From NCBI GenBank assembly GCA_022842445.1, contig JALHPO010000004.1:1-64000 (forward strand): a stretch of DNA of 64,000 bases, written 5' to 3'. Both the position numbers and the translations under genes were made by a program. This DNA is from Nitrospira sp. (GTDB lineage: Bacteria; Nitrospirota; Nitrospiria; Nitrospirales; Nitrospiraceae). Under the pieces are notes generated by a model. The model was not told the origin of the DNA. It worked only from the letters and a program-made list of their open reading frames with translations, and did not search any database. Position 1 is the first letter of the stretch. Every line of letters starts with the position of its first letter. Positions 56,091 to 64,000 of the stretch are shown here, in pieces.

Positions 56091-57572
56091 ATGGATGAAC
56101 TGAACGAACAGCGGCAACAACGGATCAAGAAGCTCGATCACCTCCGCCAGGCGGGCGTGGCTCCGTACGGGGCGCGCTTCGAAGTCAAAGACCGGGCCGG
56201 CCTGCTCATCAAGCTGCACGGCGAGAAGACCAAAGAGGTCCTGGAGCAGGAGAAGATTCCATGCACCATCGCAGGCCGCGTGGTGGCCCTGCGCCGTTTT
56301 GGAAAGGCCGGCTTTGCCGTGCTGCAAGACGGATCAGACCGCCTGCAAGTCTACCTCAAGAAGGATCTGCTCTCCGAGCAGGCCTACACCGTCACGGAAC
56401 AGCTCGATCTCGGAGACTGGATCGGCGTGACCGGGGTGCTCTTTCGCACCAAGACAAATGAATTTACAGTCGAGGTACATCAATTAACGTTTCTCAGCAA
56501 AGCGCTCCGTCCACTCCCGGAAAAGTGGCACGGGCTCACAGATGTCGAGACCCGCTATCGCCAGCGTTACGTTGACCTCATTGCCAACCCCGAGGTCCAT
56601 CAGATCTTCGCGACCAGAAGCAGAATCATCGCCGGCATCCGGGCCTTTCTGATCGAACGGGGATTCCTGGAGGTCGAGACGCCGATGATGCATCCAATTC
56701 CAGGCGGCGCGGCAGCGAAGCCGTTCGTCACGCATCACAATGCGCTTGGCGTCGATTTATATTTACGCATCGCGCCGGAGCTGTACTTGAAGCGCCTGAT
56801 CGTCGGCGGATTTCCACGGGTGTTCGAGATCAACCGGAACTTTCGGAACGAGGGTATCTCGACGATTCACAATCCCGAATTCACGATGCTGGAGTTTTAC
56901 GTCTCCTACGCGGACTACCATGACCTGATCGTACTGACCGAAGAAATGGTCTCCTCGCTTGCCCGGCAGATTCTCGGCAAGACCGTCATCGACTATCAGG
57001 GCCAGCAGATCACGCTGACCCCCCCGTGGAGGCGCTGGTCGTACCATCAGTCGATCATCGAGGTGAACAAGCTCGATCCCGCCGTCCTGAGCGATCGCAC
57101 CCAGGCGCTGGCCGCAGCCCGGCGCCTCAACGTACCGGTCGATTCAGATGATTCGCTCTTCAATATCGTGAACGCCGTTTTCGAGGAAACCGTCGAGCCC
57201 AATCTCCAGCAGCCTACGTTTATCACGGACTACCCCATCGAAATTTCTCCGCTGGCCAGACGCAAGGACTCGGACCCCTCGCTCACCGACCGGTTCGAGC
57301 TCTACATCGCCGGCAGGGAAATCGCCAATGCGTTCTCCGAGTTGAACGACCCTTTGGATCAGCGCGAGCGATTCGAGGGCCAGGCGGCCCAGCGGGAGGC
57401 AGGCGATGAAGAAGCCCATCTCGTCGACGAGGACTTTCTCCGTGCGCTGGAGTTCGGTATGCCGCCGACAGCCGGTGAAGGCATCGGCATCGATCGCCTG
57501 ATCATGCTCTTCACCAATCAGGCCTCTATTCGCGATGTGGTGCTCTTCCCTCAATTAAGGCCTGAGAAATAG
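56091..57572 (+). CDS. lysS: Lysyl-tRNA synthetase, class II
   Basis: The 493-residue protein has the N-terminal OB-fold (about 55-155: IAGRVVALRRFGKAGFAVLQ) and class II catalytic core: motif 1 near 175-200, motif 2 FRNEGISTIHNPEFTMLEFY and motif 3 GEGIGIDRLIML. It charges tRNA-Lys in the cytoplasm. Length is normal. It follows prfB after a repeat and is two bases from the next gene. Confidence 0.97.
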   Translation: MDELNEQRQQRIKKLDHLRQAGVAPYGARFEVKDRAGLLIKLHGEKTKEVLEQEKIPCTIAGRVVALRRFGKAGFAVLQDGSDRLQVYLKKDLLSEQAYTVTEQLDLGDWIGVTGVLFRTKTNEFTVEVHQLTFLSKALRPLPEKWHGLTDVETRYRQRYVDLIANPEVHQIFATRSRIIAGIRAFLIERGFLEVETPMMHPIPGGAAAKPFVTHHNALGVDLYLRIAPELYLKRLIVGGFPRVFEINRNFRNEGISTIHNPEFTMLEFYVSYADYHDLIVLTEEMVSSLARQILGKTVIDYQGQQITLTPPWRRWSYHQSIIEVNKLDPAVLSDRTQALAAARRLNVPVDSDDSLFNIVNAVFEETVEPNLQQPTFITDYPIEISPLARRKDSDPSLTDRFELYIAGREIANAFSELNDPLDQRERFEGQAAQREAGDEEAHLVDEDFLRALEFGMPPTAGEGIGIDRLIMLFTNQASIRDVVLFPQLRPEK

Positions 57573-57574
57573 CG

Positions 57575-58852
57575 ATGGCCCTCCCCTATGAGATTTTCGT
57601 CGGGCTCCGGTACCTGCGCGCCAAGCGCCGCAATCGGACCATTTCGCTCAATACATTCGTTTCCATCGCCGGCATCACGCTGGGCGTGGCGGCGCTGATC
57701 GGCACCGTCGGCATCATGACCGGCTTCAAGGAAGATATTCAGGCCAAGATTCTCGGGACCACGGCCCATATCATCGTGCAGGAGCGGATGAAAGAAAATA
57801 TGACGGAGTACGATCCGCTCGTAGAGAAAATACGAACGGTCCCGGAAGTCGTCGCCGCAACGCCCTTCGTGCTCCGCCAGGTCCTCCTCACCACGCAGTC
57901 CGGCGTGCAAGGCATCGTGCTGCGCGGCATCGACCCGGAGCGCGAATCCCAGGTCACCGAATTGGCCAAGAACATGTCGACGGGACAACTGGCCGATCTG
58001 CTCACACCCGTCAAGGTACGCCAGGCTCCGGTTGACGACCCGCAAGGCGAGGCGCAGATGGTCGAAAAGCCCGGGATTATTCTCGGCAGAGAACTGGCGG
58101 CCCGGCTGGGTGTCTTTGCCGGCGATATCATTAACGTCGTGTCTCCCGTCGGGCCGATCAGTGCGATGGGCATGGTGCCGAAGATTCGTACCTTCGCCGT
58201 CGTGGGCCTCTTCCATTCCGGCATGTACGAATACGACTCCTCCCTGGCTTATATCGAACTCGGCGAAGCACAGAAATTCTTCAACATGGGAGACAGCGTG
58301 TCCGGCGTCGAGGTGAAGGTGACGGACGTGTTCCGCGCCGACGAGATCGCCCGCAACATCGAACACGAGCTGGGCTTCAGCCACGGCGCCAGAGATTGGA
58401 TGCAGATGAACCGCAATCTCTTCTCGGCTCTGAAGCTGGAAAAAACGATGATGTTTCTGCTGCTCGTCCTGATTACGATCGTGGCCTCGTTCAACATCGT
58501 GAGCACACTCACGATGATCGTCACGGAAAAGCAGAAAGAAATCGCCATCCTCAAGGCAATGGGCGCGACCAGGCGCAGCATCCGCCGTATCTTCATGCTG
58601 AACGGGTTGATCATCGGGTTTTCCGGAACGGCTATCGGCATCCCGCTGGGCTATGCGTTTCTGTGGCTGATCGAACGGTTTTGGACGTTCGACGCGAGCG
58701 TCTACTACATTTCGAAAATTCCCGTTCATGTGCTGGCCGAGGACGTCCTGCTCGTGGCCGGCTCGGCCATCCTGATCAGTTTTATCGCGACCGTATACCC
58801 TGCGAACCAGGCGGCCAAGCTGGAACCGGTCGCTGCCTTACGCTATGAGTAG
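57575..58852 (+). CDS. lolC: Lipoprotein-releasing ABC transporter permease LolC/E
   Basis: The 425-residue protein has four membrane helices (about 22-45, 280-300, 330-355 and 385-405) with a large periplasmic domain between helices 1 and 2. Its motifs are LRYLRAKRRNRTISLNTFVS at the N-terminus and ILKAMGATRRSIRRIFMLNG in the FtsX-like domain. It extracts mature lipoproteins from the inner membrane. As only one permease is present, it may act as homodimer (LolF-like) rather than LolC/E pair. It starts 2 bp after lysS. Confidence 0.92.
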   Translation: MALPYEIFVGLRYLRAKRRNRTISLNTFVSIAGITLGVAALIGTVGIMTGFKEDIQAKILGTTAHIIVQERMKENMTEYDPLVEKIRTVPEVVAATPFVLRQVLLTTQSGVQGIVLRGIDPERESQVTELAKNMSTGQLADLLTPVKVRQAPVDDPQGEAQMVEKPGIILGRELAARLGVFAGDIINVVSPVGPISAMGMVPKIRTFAVVGLFHSGMYEYDSSLAYIELGEAQKFFNMGDSVSGVEVKVTDVFRADEIARNIEHELGFSHGARDWMQMNRNLFSALKLEKTMMFLLLVLITIVASFNIVSTLTMIVTEKQKEIAILKAMGATRRSIRRIFMLNGLIIGFSGTAIGIPLGYAFLWLIERFWTFDASVYYISKIPVHVLAEDVLLVAGSAILISFIATVYPANQAAKLEPVAALRYE

Positions 58853-58930
58853 GGGCACAAGCTGTCAGCGGTCAGCCGTCAGCCTCATAACCAGCTGAAT
58901 GCTGACTACTGAAAGCCATATGCGCTCTTT

Positions 58931-59593
58931 ATGATTAAAGTCACTGATCTCCATAAATCGTTCTCCATGGGGTCCTATGAGCTGCCGGTCCTCAAGGGAA
59001 TCAACCTTGAGATCAAGCGCGGCGAACTGATCGCTATAGTCGGAGCCTCGGGGGCCGGGAAAAGTACCCTGCTCCATATCATCGGCACACTCGACAAGCC
59101 CAGTCGCGGCACGGTAACCATTGATGGCCAGGATTTATTCCAACTGACGGAGACGCAGCAGGCTGATTTTCGCAATCGGCGCATCGGCTTTGTGTTCCAG
59201 TTTCATCACCTGTTGCCGGAATTCACGGCCCTGGAGAACGCCGGCATGCCGGCCCTCGTCCAGAGGCGGGATCCCGCCTCTGTTGAAGCCGAAGCAACCG
59301 CGTTGCTCACCGAAGTAGGATTGGGGGCGCGCCTGCATCACAAGCCCGGCGAACTGTCCGGCGGCGAACAACAGCGTGTCGCGATGGCGCGGGCATTGAT
59401 GCAGAAACCGGATCTCGTATTGGCCGATGAACCGACGGGCAATCTGGACACCCATAGCGGAGATGCCTTGTTCGGACTGATGCGGGACTTGAATAAAGCC
59501 CGTGGAACCACCTTCATCATCGTGACACATAATGACAAGTTGTCCGCCCAGGCCGACCGCATCGTTTACATGCAGGATGGCATGATCGTCTAA
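58931..59593 (+). CDS. lolD: Lipoprotein-releasing ABC transporter ATP-binding protein LolD
   Basis: The 220-residue ATPase has Walker A GASGAGKST (39-47), signature LSGGEQQRVAMARAL, Walker B LVLADEPTGNLD and the His switch (VTHND). It powers LolC/E release of lipoproteins. It follows the permease after 78 bp that holds a weak GTCAGCGGTCAGC-type repeat, and likely shares its transcript. Length is normal. Confidence 0.95.
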   Translation: MIKVTDLHKSFSMGSYELPVLKGINLEIKRGELIAIVGASGAGKSTLLHIIGTLDKPSRGTVTIDGQDLFQLTETQQADFRNRRIGFVFQFHHLLPEFTALENAGMPALVQRRDPASVEAEATALLTEVGLGARLHHKPGELSGGEQQRVAMARALMQKPDLVLADEPTGNLDTHSGDALFGLMRDLNKARGTTFIIVTHNDKLSAQADRIVYMQDGMIV

Positions 59594-59636
59594 CAGGATG
59601 CTGAAACAATTCGCCGGCTGTGTTCTCGCATCCTGC
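59594..59636. repeat. Short derivative of the MITE-like element
   Basis: CAGGATGCTGAAACAATTCG and a GTTCTCGCATCCTGC end match the left 39 bases of the element at 14155 (reverse complement) joined to its terminal CCTGC. This looks like an internal deletion copy, just after the lolD stop. Confidence 0.55.
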
Positions 59637-59712
59637 TAATTGTTGACCAATCGAGCCTCACAAGGCATGCTGATGTCGGGCTGAGACGCAAACCGCTGCT
59701 GATAGGGTCCGC

Positions 59713-60831
59713 ATGCACAGTGTCCTTCGACATACTCTTCTGACAGCCGTCCTGGCCGGTCTTGCGGCGCAGGCCATGGCTGCGGAATTCGTCACGGTCG
59801 GCCCACGCGCGACCGGTATGGGAGGCGCCGGCGTGGCAGTAACCACGGATGCGCTCGCCACCTATTGGAACCCGGCCGGCCTGGCGATGACCCAGACCGT
59901 GGATATTCGGATCCAGGGCGGCGGGCAAGCAATCGATCGCCGCGGGTTTGGCGAGGCCATTCGCGACCTGGAAGACTTCAACTCCAGCGATCCAAATGCT
60001 GCCGCGAGGGCTCAAGATATTGCCGCTCGCCTCAATCAGCCGGGCGCCAACCTGTCGGTGAACGGATCTGCCGGACTCTATATCAAAGGACATTTCGGCG
60101 AGCATGCGTTCGGGTTAAACGTATCGGATGTGGCGACCGGCGGGGGATATATCAGTACGCCGTTGAGTGTAACCGCCGGCCCGTCCGTGGCCGGGACGAT
60201 GACGTTACTCGGCTTGGAAGCCAGGCAGGCGTCACTTTCCTACGCCTATGCCTTTGCCGACAAGACGTTCTCAATCGGTGTCACGGGGAAAATTATCCAG
60301 GGCGCGGCCTATTCCGGTACCGTGGCCCTTCAAGGCGGCAATGGCGTTACAATCAGCAATAATTTCGGCAAGCCGACCATCTCCACCGCCTATGGCATCG
60401 ACCTGGGCGCCATTTATAAGCCCACCTCGTGGGTTCGGTTTGGAATCGTGGCGAAAGATATCAACAAACCGGTTCTGGATGACTCCCGCGGAGGCGAGAT
60501 CAAGCTGGATCCTCAAGTCCGGGCCGGCATGGCCATCAATCCTTATTCGACGCTGACTCTTACGGCCGATGTCGATATCACCGCAAACAGAACCATATTA
60601 CCGGATGTTAAAAGCCAGCTCTTGAGTTTGGGCGCGGAACAGACGTTGCTCTCCGAGTTTCTTTCCCTTCGGATCGGCACGTTCAAAAACATGAAGGACG
60701 CCGCCACGCCATTCATCCCCACGGCGGGATTGGGCCTGCGTATTTTCTTCTTTCGCGCCGATGTCGGCGGCGGGTATGATTTCCGTGAACAGGGAGCCCT
60801 AGTATCCGGCTCCATCTCCGCAACATTCTAA
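59713..60831 (+). CDS. Outer-membrane porin-like protein (TraF/PorV-like)
   Basis: The 372-residue protein has a signal peptide (LLTAVLAGLAAQAMA) then EFVTVGPRATGMGGAGVAVTTDALATYWNPAGLA, the start typical of FadL/OmpP1 and TraF-like beta barrels. Alternating strands run throughout (about 120-370), ending in VSGSISATF with a terminal Phe. It likely forms an outer-membrane channel or carrier, possibly for hydrophobic compounds. It follows the Lol genes and precedes two lipoproteins, so envelope roles are grouped here. Confidence 0.8.
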   Translation: MHSVLRHTLLTAVLAGLAAQAMAAEFVTVGPRATGMGGAGVAVTTDALATYWNPAGLAMTQTVDIRIQGGGQAIDRRGFGEAIRDLEDFNSSDPNAAARAQDIAARLNQPGANLSVNGSAGLYIKGHFGEHAFGLNVSDVATGGGYISTPLSVTAGPSVAGTMTLLGLEARQASLSYAYAFADKTFSIGVTGKIIQGAAYSGTVALQGGNGVTISNNFGKPTISTAYGIDLGAIYKPTSWVRFGIVAKDINKPVLDDSRGGEIKLDPQVRAGMAINPYSTLTLTADVDITANRTILPDVKSQLLSLGAEQTLLSEFLSLRIGTFKNMKDAATPFIPTAGLGLRIFFFRADVGGGYDFREQGALVSGSISATF

Positions 60832-60848
60832 CGTGGTATATTGACGGT

Positions 60849-61454
60849 ATGTCACAGCTGTCACACATCAGACTCGGTGCGGTACTCACCGGCACCCTGT
60901 TACTGGCCGGATGCGGCGGGTTGCAGGAAGTGTGGGAAGGCCCGGGCGCCAAGATATTCCACCCCCAGGCCATCGCCGTATTGCCTCCGATGGCGAGCCA
61001 ATATGACAGCGCCCGCGAGGATATTCAGGAAGTGCTGGCGATTGCGCTCCGGAGAATGGGGCACATCGAACGAGTCATGCCCCCCGAGAGTGTGACGGAT
61101 ATTTTTCAGGGGTCGAAGGAGGCTTTCGACTCGCTCGTATTCTACTTCTCCCGGCTGGAAATGACCGGACAATCGGACAAAGAGTCGGCCATCACGCTCG
61201 GCAAAGCGCTCAACGTCGATTCATTCTTAGTGGTGCGGGTCAATTCGTGGGAGTACATCCGCAAGGAAGGCGACAACGTGGGCCGCGTGGGCTTAAGCCT
61301 TCGTCTCATCGATGCCACAACCGGAACGACGGTCTGGAAGGCCCGGCACGAACGTTCAAGTAGCTACATGTTTTTCAGGCCGAATCTGAAAGACATCGCG
61401 AAGGAACTCGCCCTCGAGATGACTTCCTATATGCCTCCCCAAGTAAAACGCTGA
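60849..61454 (+). CDS. Lipoprotein with CsgG/GNA1162-like fold
   Basis: The 201-residue protein has a lipoprotein signal (GAVLTGTLLLAGC, Cys22). The mature part has the alpha/beta pattern IAVLPPMASQYDSAREDIQEVLAIALRRMG, found in GNA1162/DUF799 and CsgG/LpoB-type lipoproteins. The later VGLSLRLIDATTGTTVWKARHE strand fits this class. It may help outer-membrane or peptidoglycan machinery. It follows the porin-like gene by 17 bp, suggesting an operon. Confidence 0.75.
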   Translation: MSQLSHIRLGAVLTGTLLLAGCGGLQEVWEGPGAKIFHPQAIAVLPPMASQYDSAREDIQEVLAIALRRMGHIERVMPPESVTDIFQGSKEAFDSLVFYFSRLEMTGQSDKESAITLGKALNVDSFLVVRVNSWEYIRKEGDNVGRVGLSLRLIDATTGTTVWKARHERSSSYMFFRPNLKDIAKELALEMTSYMPPQVKR

Positions 61455-61570
61455 TCGCATCGCATTCGCACGCCACCATCTGAATGAGCGGGATCTCTGA
61501 CGGTCAGCAGAGTACAGAACAGTAGCCTGTCTTATCCTCCCCTCTCATCCTTTTATACGTGGAGGTCTTT

Positions 61571-61957
61571 ATGATGCCGGTCCTCATGACGTTCCGACAT
61601 GCGATATGGCTTCCATCTATGATGATCCTGGCAACAGGCTGTGCCCAATCTTCGGTGTCAGGGCCTTCCGCACAGGAGTATCTCGGACGTGGGATCGTGT
61701 CCGGGACCTTGGGCGCACAACAACAGGTCGCTCTGCCTTCCGGGGAACCGGCCACTCTGTCAGTGATCGGCCAAGTGCAAACCTTGGAAGGCGCCGCGTA
61801 TCTGATCCGGGACGCTCAAGGGAAGGACATCCGTATTCCGCATGATCAGAATACCAGGATCGACCGACCGGCCCACGTGGGCGACCGCATTCAATGCTGG
61901 CTCGATCACCGTGGCCGCGCCGTGGTCATCCACAGCCTCGATGAAAATAGGCCATAG
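61571..61957 (+). CDS. Small lipoprotein
   Basis: ATG at 61571 has GGAGG six bases upstream. The 128-residue product has a lipoprotein signal (WLPSMMILATGC, Cys20). The mature part is beta-rich (LSVIGQVQTLEGAAYLIRDAQG, RPAHVGDRIQCWLDHRGRAVVI) and resembles small OB/barrel-like lipoproteins. No family is named. It stands between the CsgG-like lipoprotein and the trp genes. Confidence 0.7.
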   Translation: MMPVLMTFRHAIWLPSMMILATGCAQSSVSGPSAQEYLGRGIVSGTLGAQQQVALPSGEPATLSVIGQVQTLEGAAYLIRDAQGKDIRIPHDQNTRIDRPAHVGDRIQCWLDHRGRAVVIHSLDENRP

Positions 61958-62078
61958 CACTCGGCAACCTTGGGTGAACAGTTAGCCCGCGCACCCATCT
62001 TGCCCGCATTGCTTTTCAGATATCGACTTCGATATTGGATGTCTTGGCGAGCTGAAACAAACTCTCCGTGCAGGTTAG

Positions 62079-62882
62079 CTAGGCTGGGACCATCGCCGAT
62101 TTGAGCGATCGGACAAACTCGGCGACATGGCTGACCATTGCCGGATCTTGCTGGTGAGACGCGATACGTTTCACAATGGCACTGCCGACGATCACGCCGT
62201 CGGCCATTTTTGATACCTGTGCCGCATCCTCCGGCGTTGCCACGCCGAAGCCGACGGCGACAGGTGAGGTTGAGACTTTCTTGAGCTTCTTCACATTCTG
62301 TTGGATGTCCGTCACATTGCTGAGTTTCGCCCCGGTAATGCCGGTCAGGGAGACGTAATAGACAAACCCGTGCGATTCTTCCGCCACAAGCTTCCGCCGG
62401 CTGGGCGTGCTGGTCGGTGCCAGGAGAAAAATCAGCGGCAGGCTTGCAGCATCGGCCGGGCCCTTGAGCGGTCCCGCTTCATCCGGCGGCATATCGGGGA
62501 CAATCAATCCATCCACTCCGGCAGTTGATGCAGCCTTGCAAAACTGCTCACAGCCCATGGCGTGGATGGAGTTGTAGTACAACATCAACACGATGGGAAT
62601 GTTCGTCCGCTTCCTGAGTGAGGTCACTGAAGCCAGGATTTTCCGCAGTGTTGTGCCGCTCTTCAACCCCCGCTCGGCGGCCTGCTGAATGACCGGCCCG
62701 TCGGCAATCGGATCGGAGAAGGGCACGCCCAGCTCAATGATATCCGCGCCCGCCTGTTCTAAGGCCACGACCAGCTGTTCTGTCTCAACCAATCCAGGGT
62801 CTCCCGCCATGAGATAGGCGATGAGCGCTTTCTCTTTCTTGTCGCGCAATCGTTGAAACGTGGCTTCCAGCCGCCCGCTCAT
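62079..62882 (-). CDS. trpA: Tryptophan synthase alpha subunit
   Basis: The 267-residue protein has the TIM-barrel layout with catalytic Glu in [16 protein letters not shown] and Asp in the next strand, and [13 protein letters not shown] near the phosphate site. It converts indole-glycerol phosphate to indole and glyceraldehyde-3-phosphate for TrpB. It overlaps the trpB stop (ATGA), so translation is coupled. Length is normal. Confidence 0.95.
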   Translation of the reverse strand: MSGRLEATFQRLRDKKEKALIAYLMAGDPGLVETEQLVVALEQAGADIIELGVPFSDPIADGPVIQQAAERGLKSGTTLRKILASVTSLRKRTNIPIVLMLYYNSIHAMGCEQFCKAASTAGVDGLIVPDMPPDEAGPLKGPADAASLPLIFLLAPTSTPSRRKLVAEESHGFVYYVSLTGITGAKLSNVTDIQQNVKKLKKVSTSPVAVGFGVATPEDAAQVSKMADGVIVGSAIVKRIASHQQDPAMVSHVAEFVRSLKSAMVPA

Positions 62883-64000
62883 AACTCCACCCCACGCATC
62901 CTGGCTACTTGCTGAACATCTTTATCCCCACGGCCGGACAGGTTGGCAATAATCACCTGTGATTTTTTCAGTTTCGGGGCCAGCTTGACGACATGCGCAA
63001 TGGCATGGGCGCTTTCCAACGCCGGAACAATCCCTTCTTGGCGAGCCAGCAGATCAAAGGCGGCCATCGCTTCCGTATCCGTTGCATAGGTGTATTCGAT
63101 CCGGCCCTGGTCATGATAGAGGCTATGCTCCGGTCCGACGGCCGCATAATCCAGACCTGCCGAGACCGAATGGGTCAAATTGATCTGCCCGTTGTCGTCC
63201 TGCAGCAGATAGGTCATGGTCCCTTGCAACACACCGGGTTTCCCGCCGGAAAAACGTGCCGCATGTTTGCCGCTCACGATCCCGCTCCCTCCGGCTTCCA
63301 CCCCGATCATCTTCACCTTGCGATCTCCCAGAAACGCATGAAACAGCCCGATGGAATTGCTCCCGCCCCCGACACAGGCGACGAGATAATCCGGCAGCTT
63401 CCCCTCCGCAGCCAGAATTTGCTTCCGTGCTTCCTTCCCGATAATCGCCTGAAAATCACGAATCATCATGGGATAGGGATGTGCCCCTAACACTGACCCG
63501 AGGATGTAATGGGTTGTCCGCACGTTCGTTGTCCAATCGCGCATCGCTTCGCTGATGGCGTCTTTCAACGTCCGGCTTCCGGCATCGACTCCTGTTACTT
63601 TCGCACCGAGCAACCGCATGCGGAACACATTCAACGCCTGGCGTTGCATATCTTCCGTGCCCATATAGACTTCGCAGTCCAGCCCAAACATTGCCGCTGC
63701 CGTCGCGGTGGCGACACCATGCTGACCGGCGCCGGTTTCGGCAATGATTCTGCGCTTTTTCATGCGCATGGCCAACAGCACTTGTCCGATGGCATTGTTG
63801 ATCTTATGGGCACCGGTATGGCACAGGTCTTCCCGCTTCAGATAAACCTTGGCGCCGCCTAATTTCCTGGTCAGCCGATCGGCACGGTAGAGACTGGTCG
63901 GACGCCCGACGTACTCTTTCAGATAGTAGGCAAGGTCTGTCTTGAAGCGGCGGTCCTTCCTGGCTTTGGCGTACTCCTCTTCCAGCTCCAGCAACGCGGG
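62879..64000 (-). CDS. trpB: Tryptophan synthase beta subunit (5' end beyond the window)
   Basis: The frame runs past the window edge; the visible part is about 374 residues and reads [19 protein letters not shown] at its start, so about 25 residues are missing. It has the PLP-binding Lys in [13 protein letters not shown] and phosphate loop [10 protein letters not shown]. It condenses indole with serine. It overlaps trpA by 4 bp. Confidence 0.95.
   Translation of the reverse strand, partial: PALLELEEEYAKARKDRRFKTDLAYYLKEYVGRPTSLYRADRLTRKLGGAKVYLKREDLCHTGAHKINNAIGQVLLAMRMKKRRIIAETGAGQHGVATATAAAMFGLDCEVYMGTEDMQRQALNVFRMRLLGAKVTGVDAGSRTLKDAISEAMRDWTTNVRTTHYILGSVLGAHPYPMMIRDFQAIIGKEARKQILAAEGKLPDYLVACVGGGSNSIGLFHAFLGDRKVKMIGVEAGGSGIVSGKHAARFSGGKPGVLQGTMTYLLQDDNGQINLTHSVSAGLDYAAVGPEHSLYHDQGRIEYTYATDTEAMAAFDLLARQEGIVPALESAHAIAHVVKLAPKLKKSQVIIANLSGRGDKDVQQVARMRGVEL

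Noticed and set aside
57551..58729. Minus-strand open frame of 392 codons over the Lol permease
   Set aside because: It is antisense to the permease gene. There is no recognisable motif or RBS.

Overview
The window looks like chromosomal DNA of a Nitrospira-type bacterium (Nitrospirota). This is an inference from the mix of a cupredoxin/beta-propeller exported protein, a lipoprotein truncated haemoglobin, a bacterial topoisomerase VI pair, high-GC coding sequence and many dispersed intergenic palindromes. No 16S or other decisive marker is present. Genes are dense on both strands and mostly housekeeping, with one clear 10.5 kb integrated element.

Left part (1-21.2 kb). A tail of an unknown gene is followed by a long palindrome with a tRNA/tmRNA-like arm, a 40-residue membrane peptide and a cupredoxin/propeller gene. 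That gene carries an in-frame UGA just after its signal peptide. Next come two lipoproteins (one a truncated haemoglobin) and a sigma-54 two-component system. In that system the histidine kinase reads through in frame into a QseG-like lipoprotein, with the response regulator following. Then clpB, comM and small membrane proteins, a Gfo/Idh/MocA dehydrogenase, a dienelactone-hydrolase-like protein without its nucleophile, and several small envelope proteins.

Element (21,194-31,718). A 59-bp direct repeat of the 3' part of tRNA-Leu(UAA) flanks a tyrosine integrase, an AlpA/excisionase-type protein, a CHC2 zinc-finger primase fragment, a primase-helicase-like ATPase, a terminase-small-subunit-like protein, zinc-ribbon and HTH proteins, and a block of four exported proteins. 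No capsid, tail or conjugation genes are visible. The content resembles a phage satellite or a small integrative element with envelope cargo.

Right part (31.7-64 kb). lgt, a zincin-like metallopeptidase, an AddA/AddB-like helicase-nuclease pair, a glutaredoxin-like protein, a saccharopine-dehydrogenase-like protein, a DEAH helicase and a topoisomerase VI pair (top6A, top6B) bracketed by inverted copies of an intergenic repeat. Then a WD40-type exported protein, lnt, prfB (with the classical +1 frameshift), lysS, the Lol transporter genes, an outer-membrane porin-like protein, two lipoproteins, and trpBA at the end. Lipoprotein biogenesis (lgt, lnt, lolC/E, lolD) is unusually well represented alongside many predicted lipoproteins.

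At least three families of dispersed non-coding repeats fill the intergenic spaces: a roughly 126-bp element with terminal inverted repeats, a 90-150 bp palindromic family, and a 140-190 bp CGTATCTCG-containing family.
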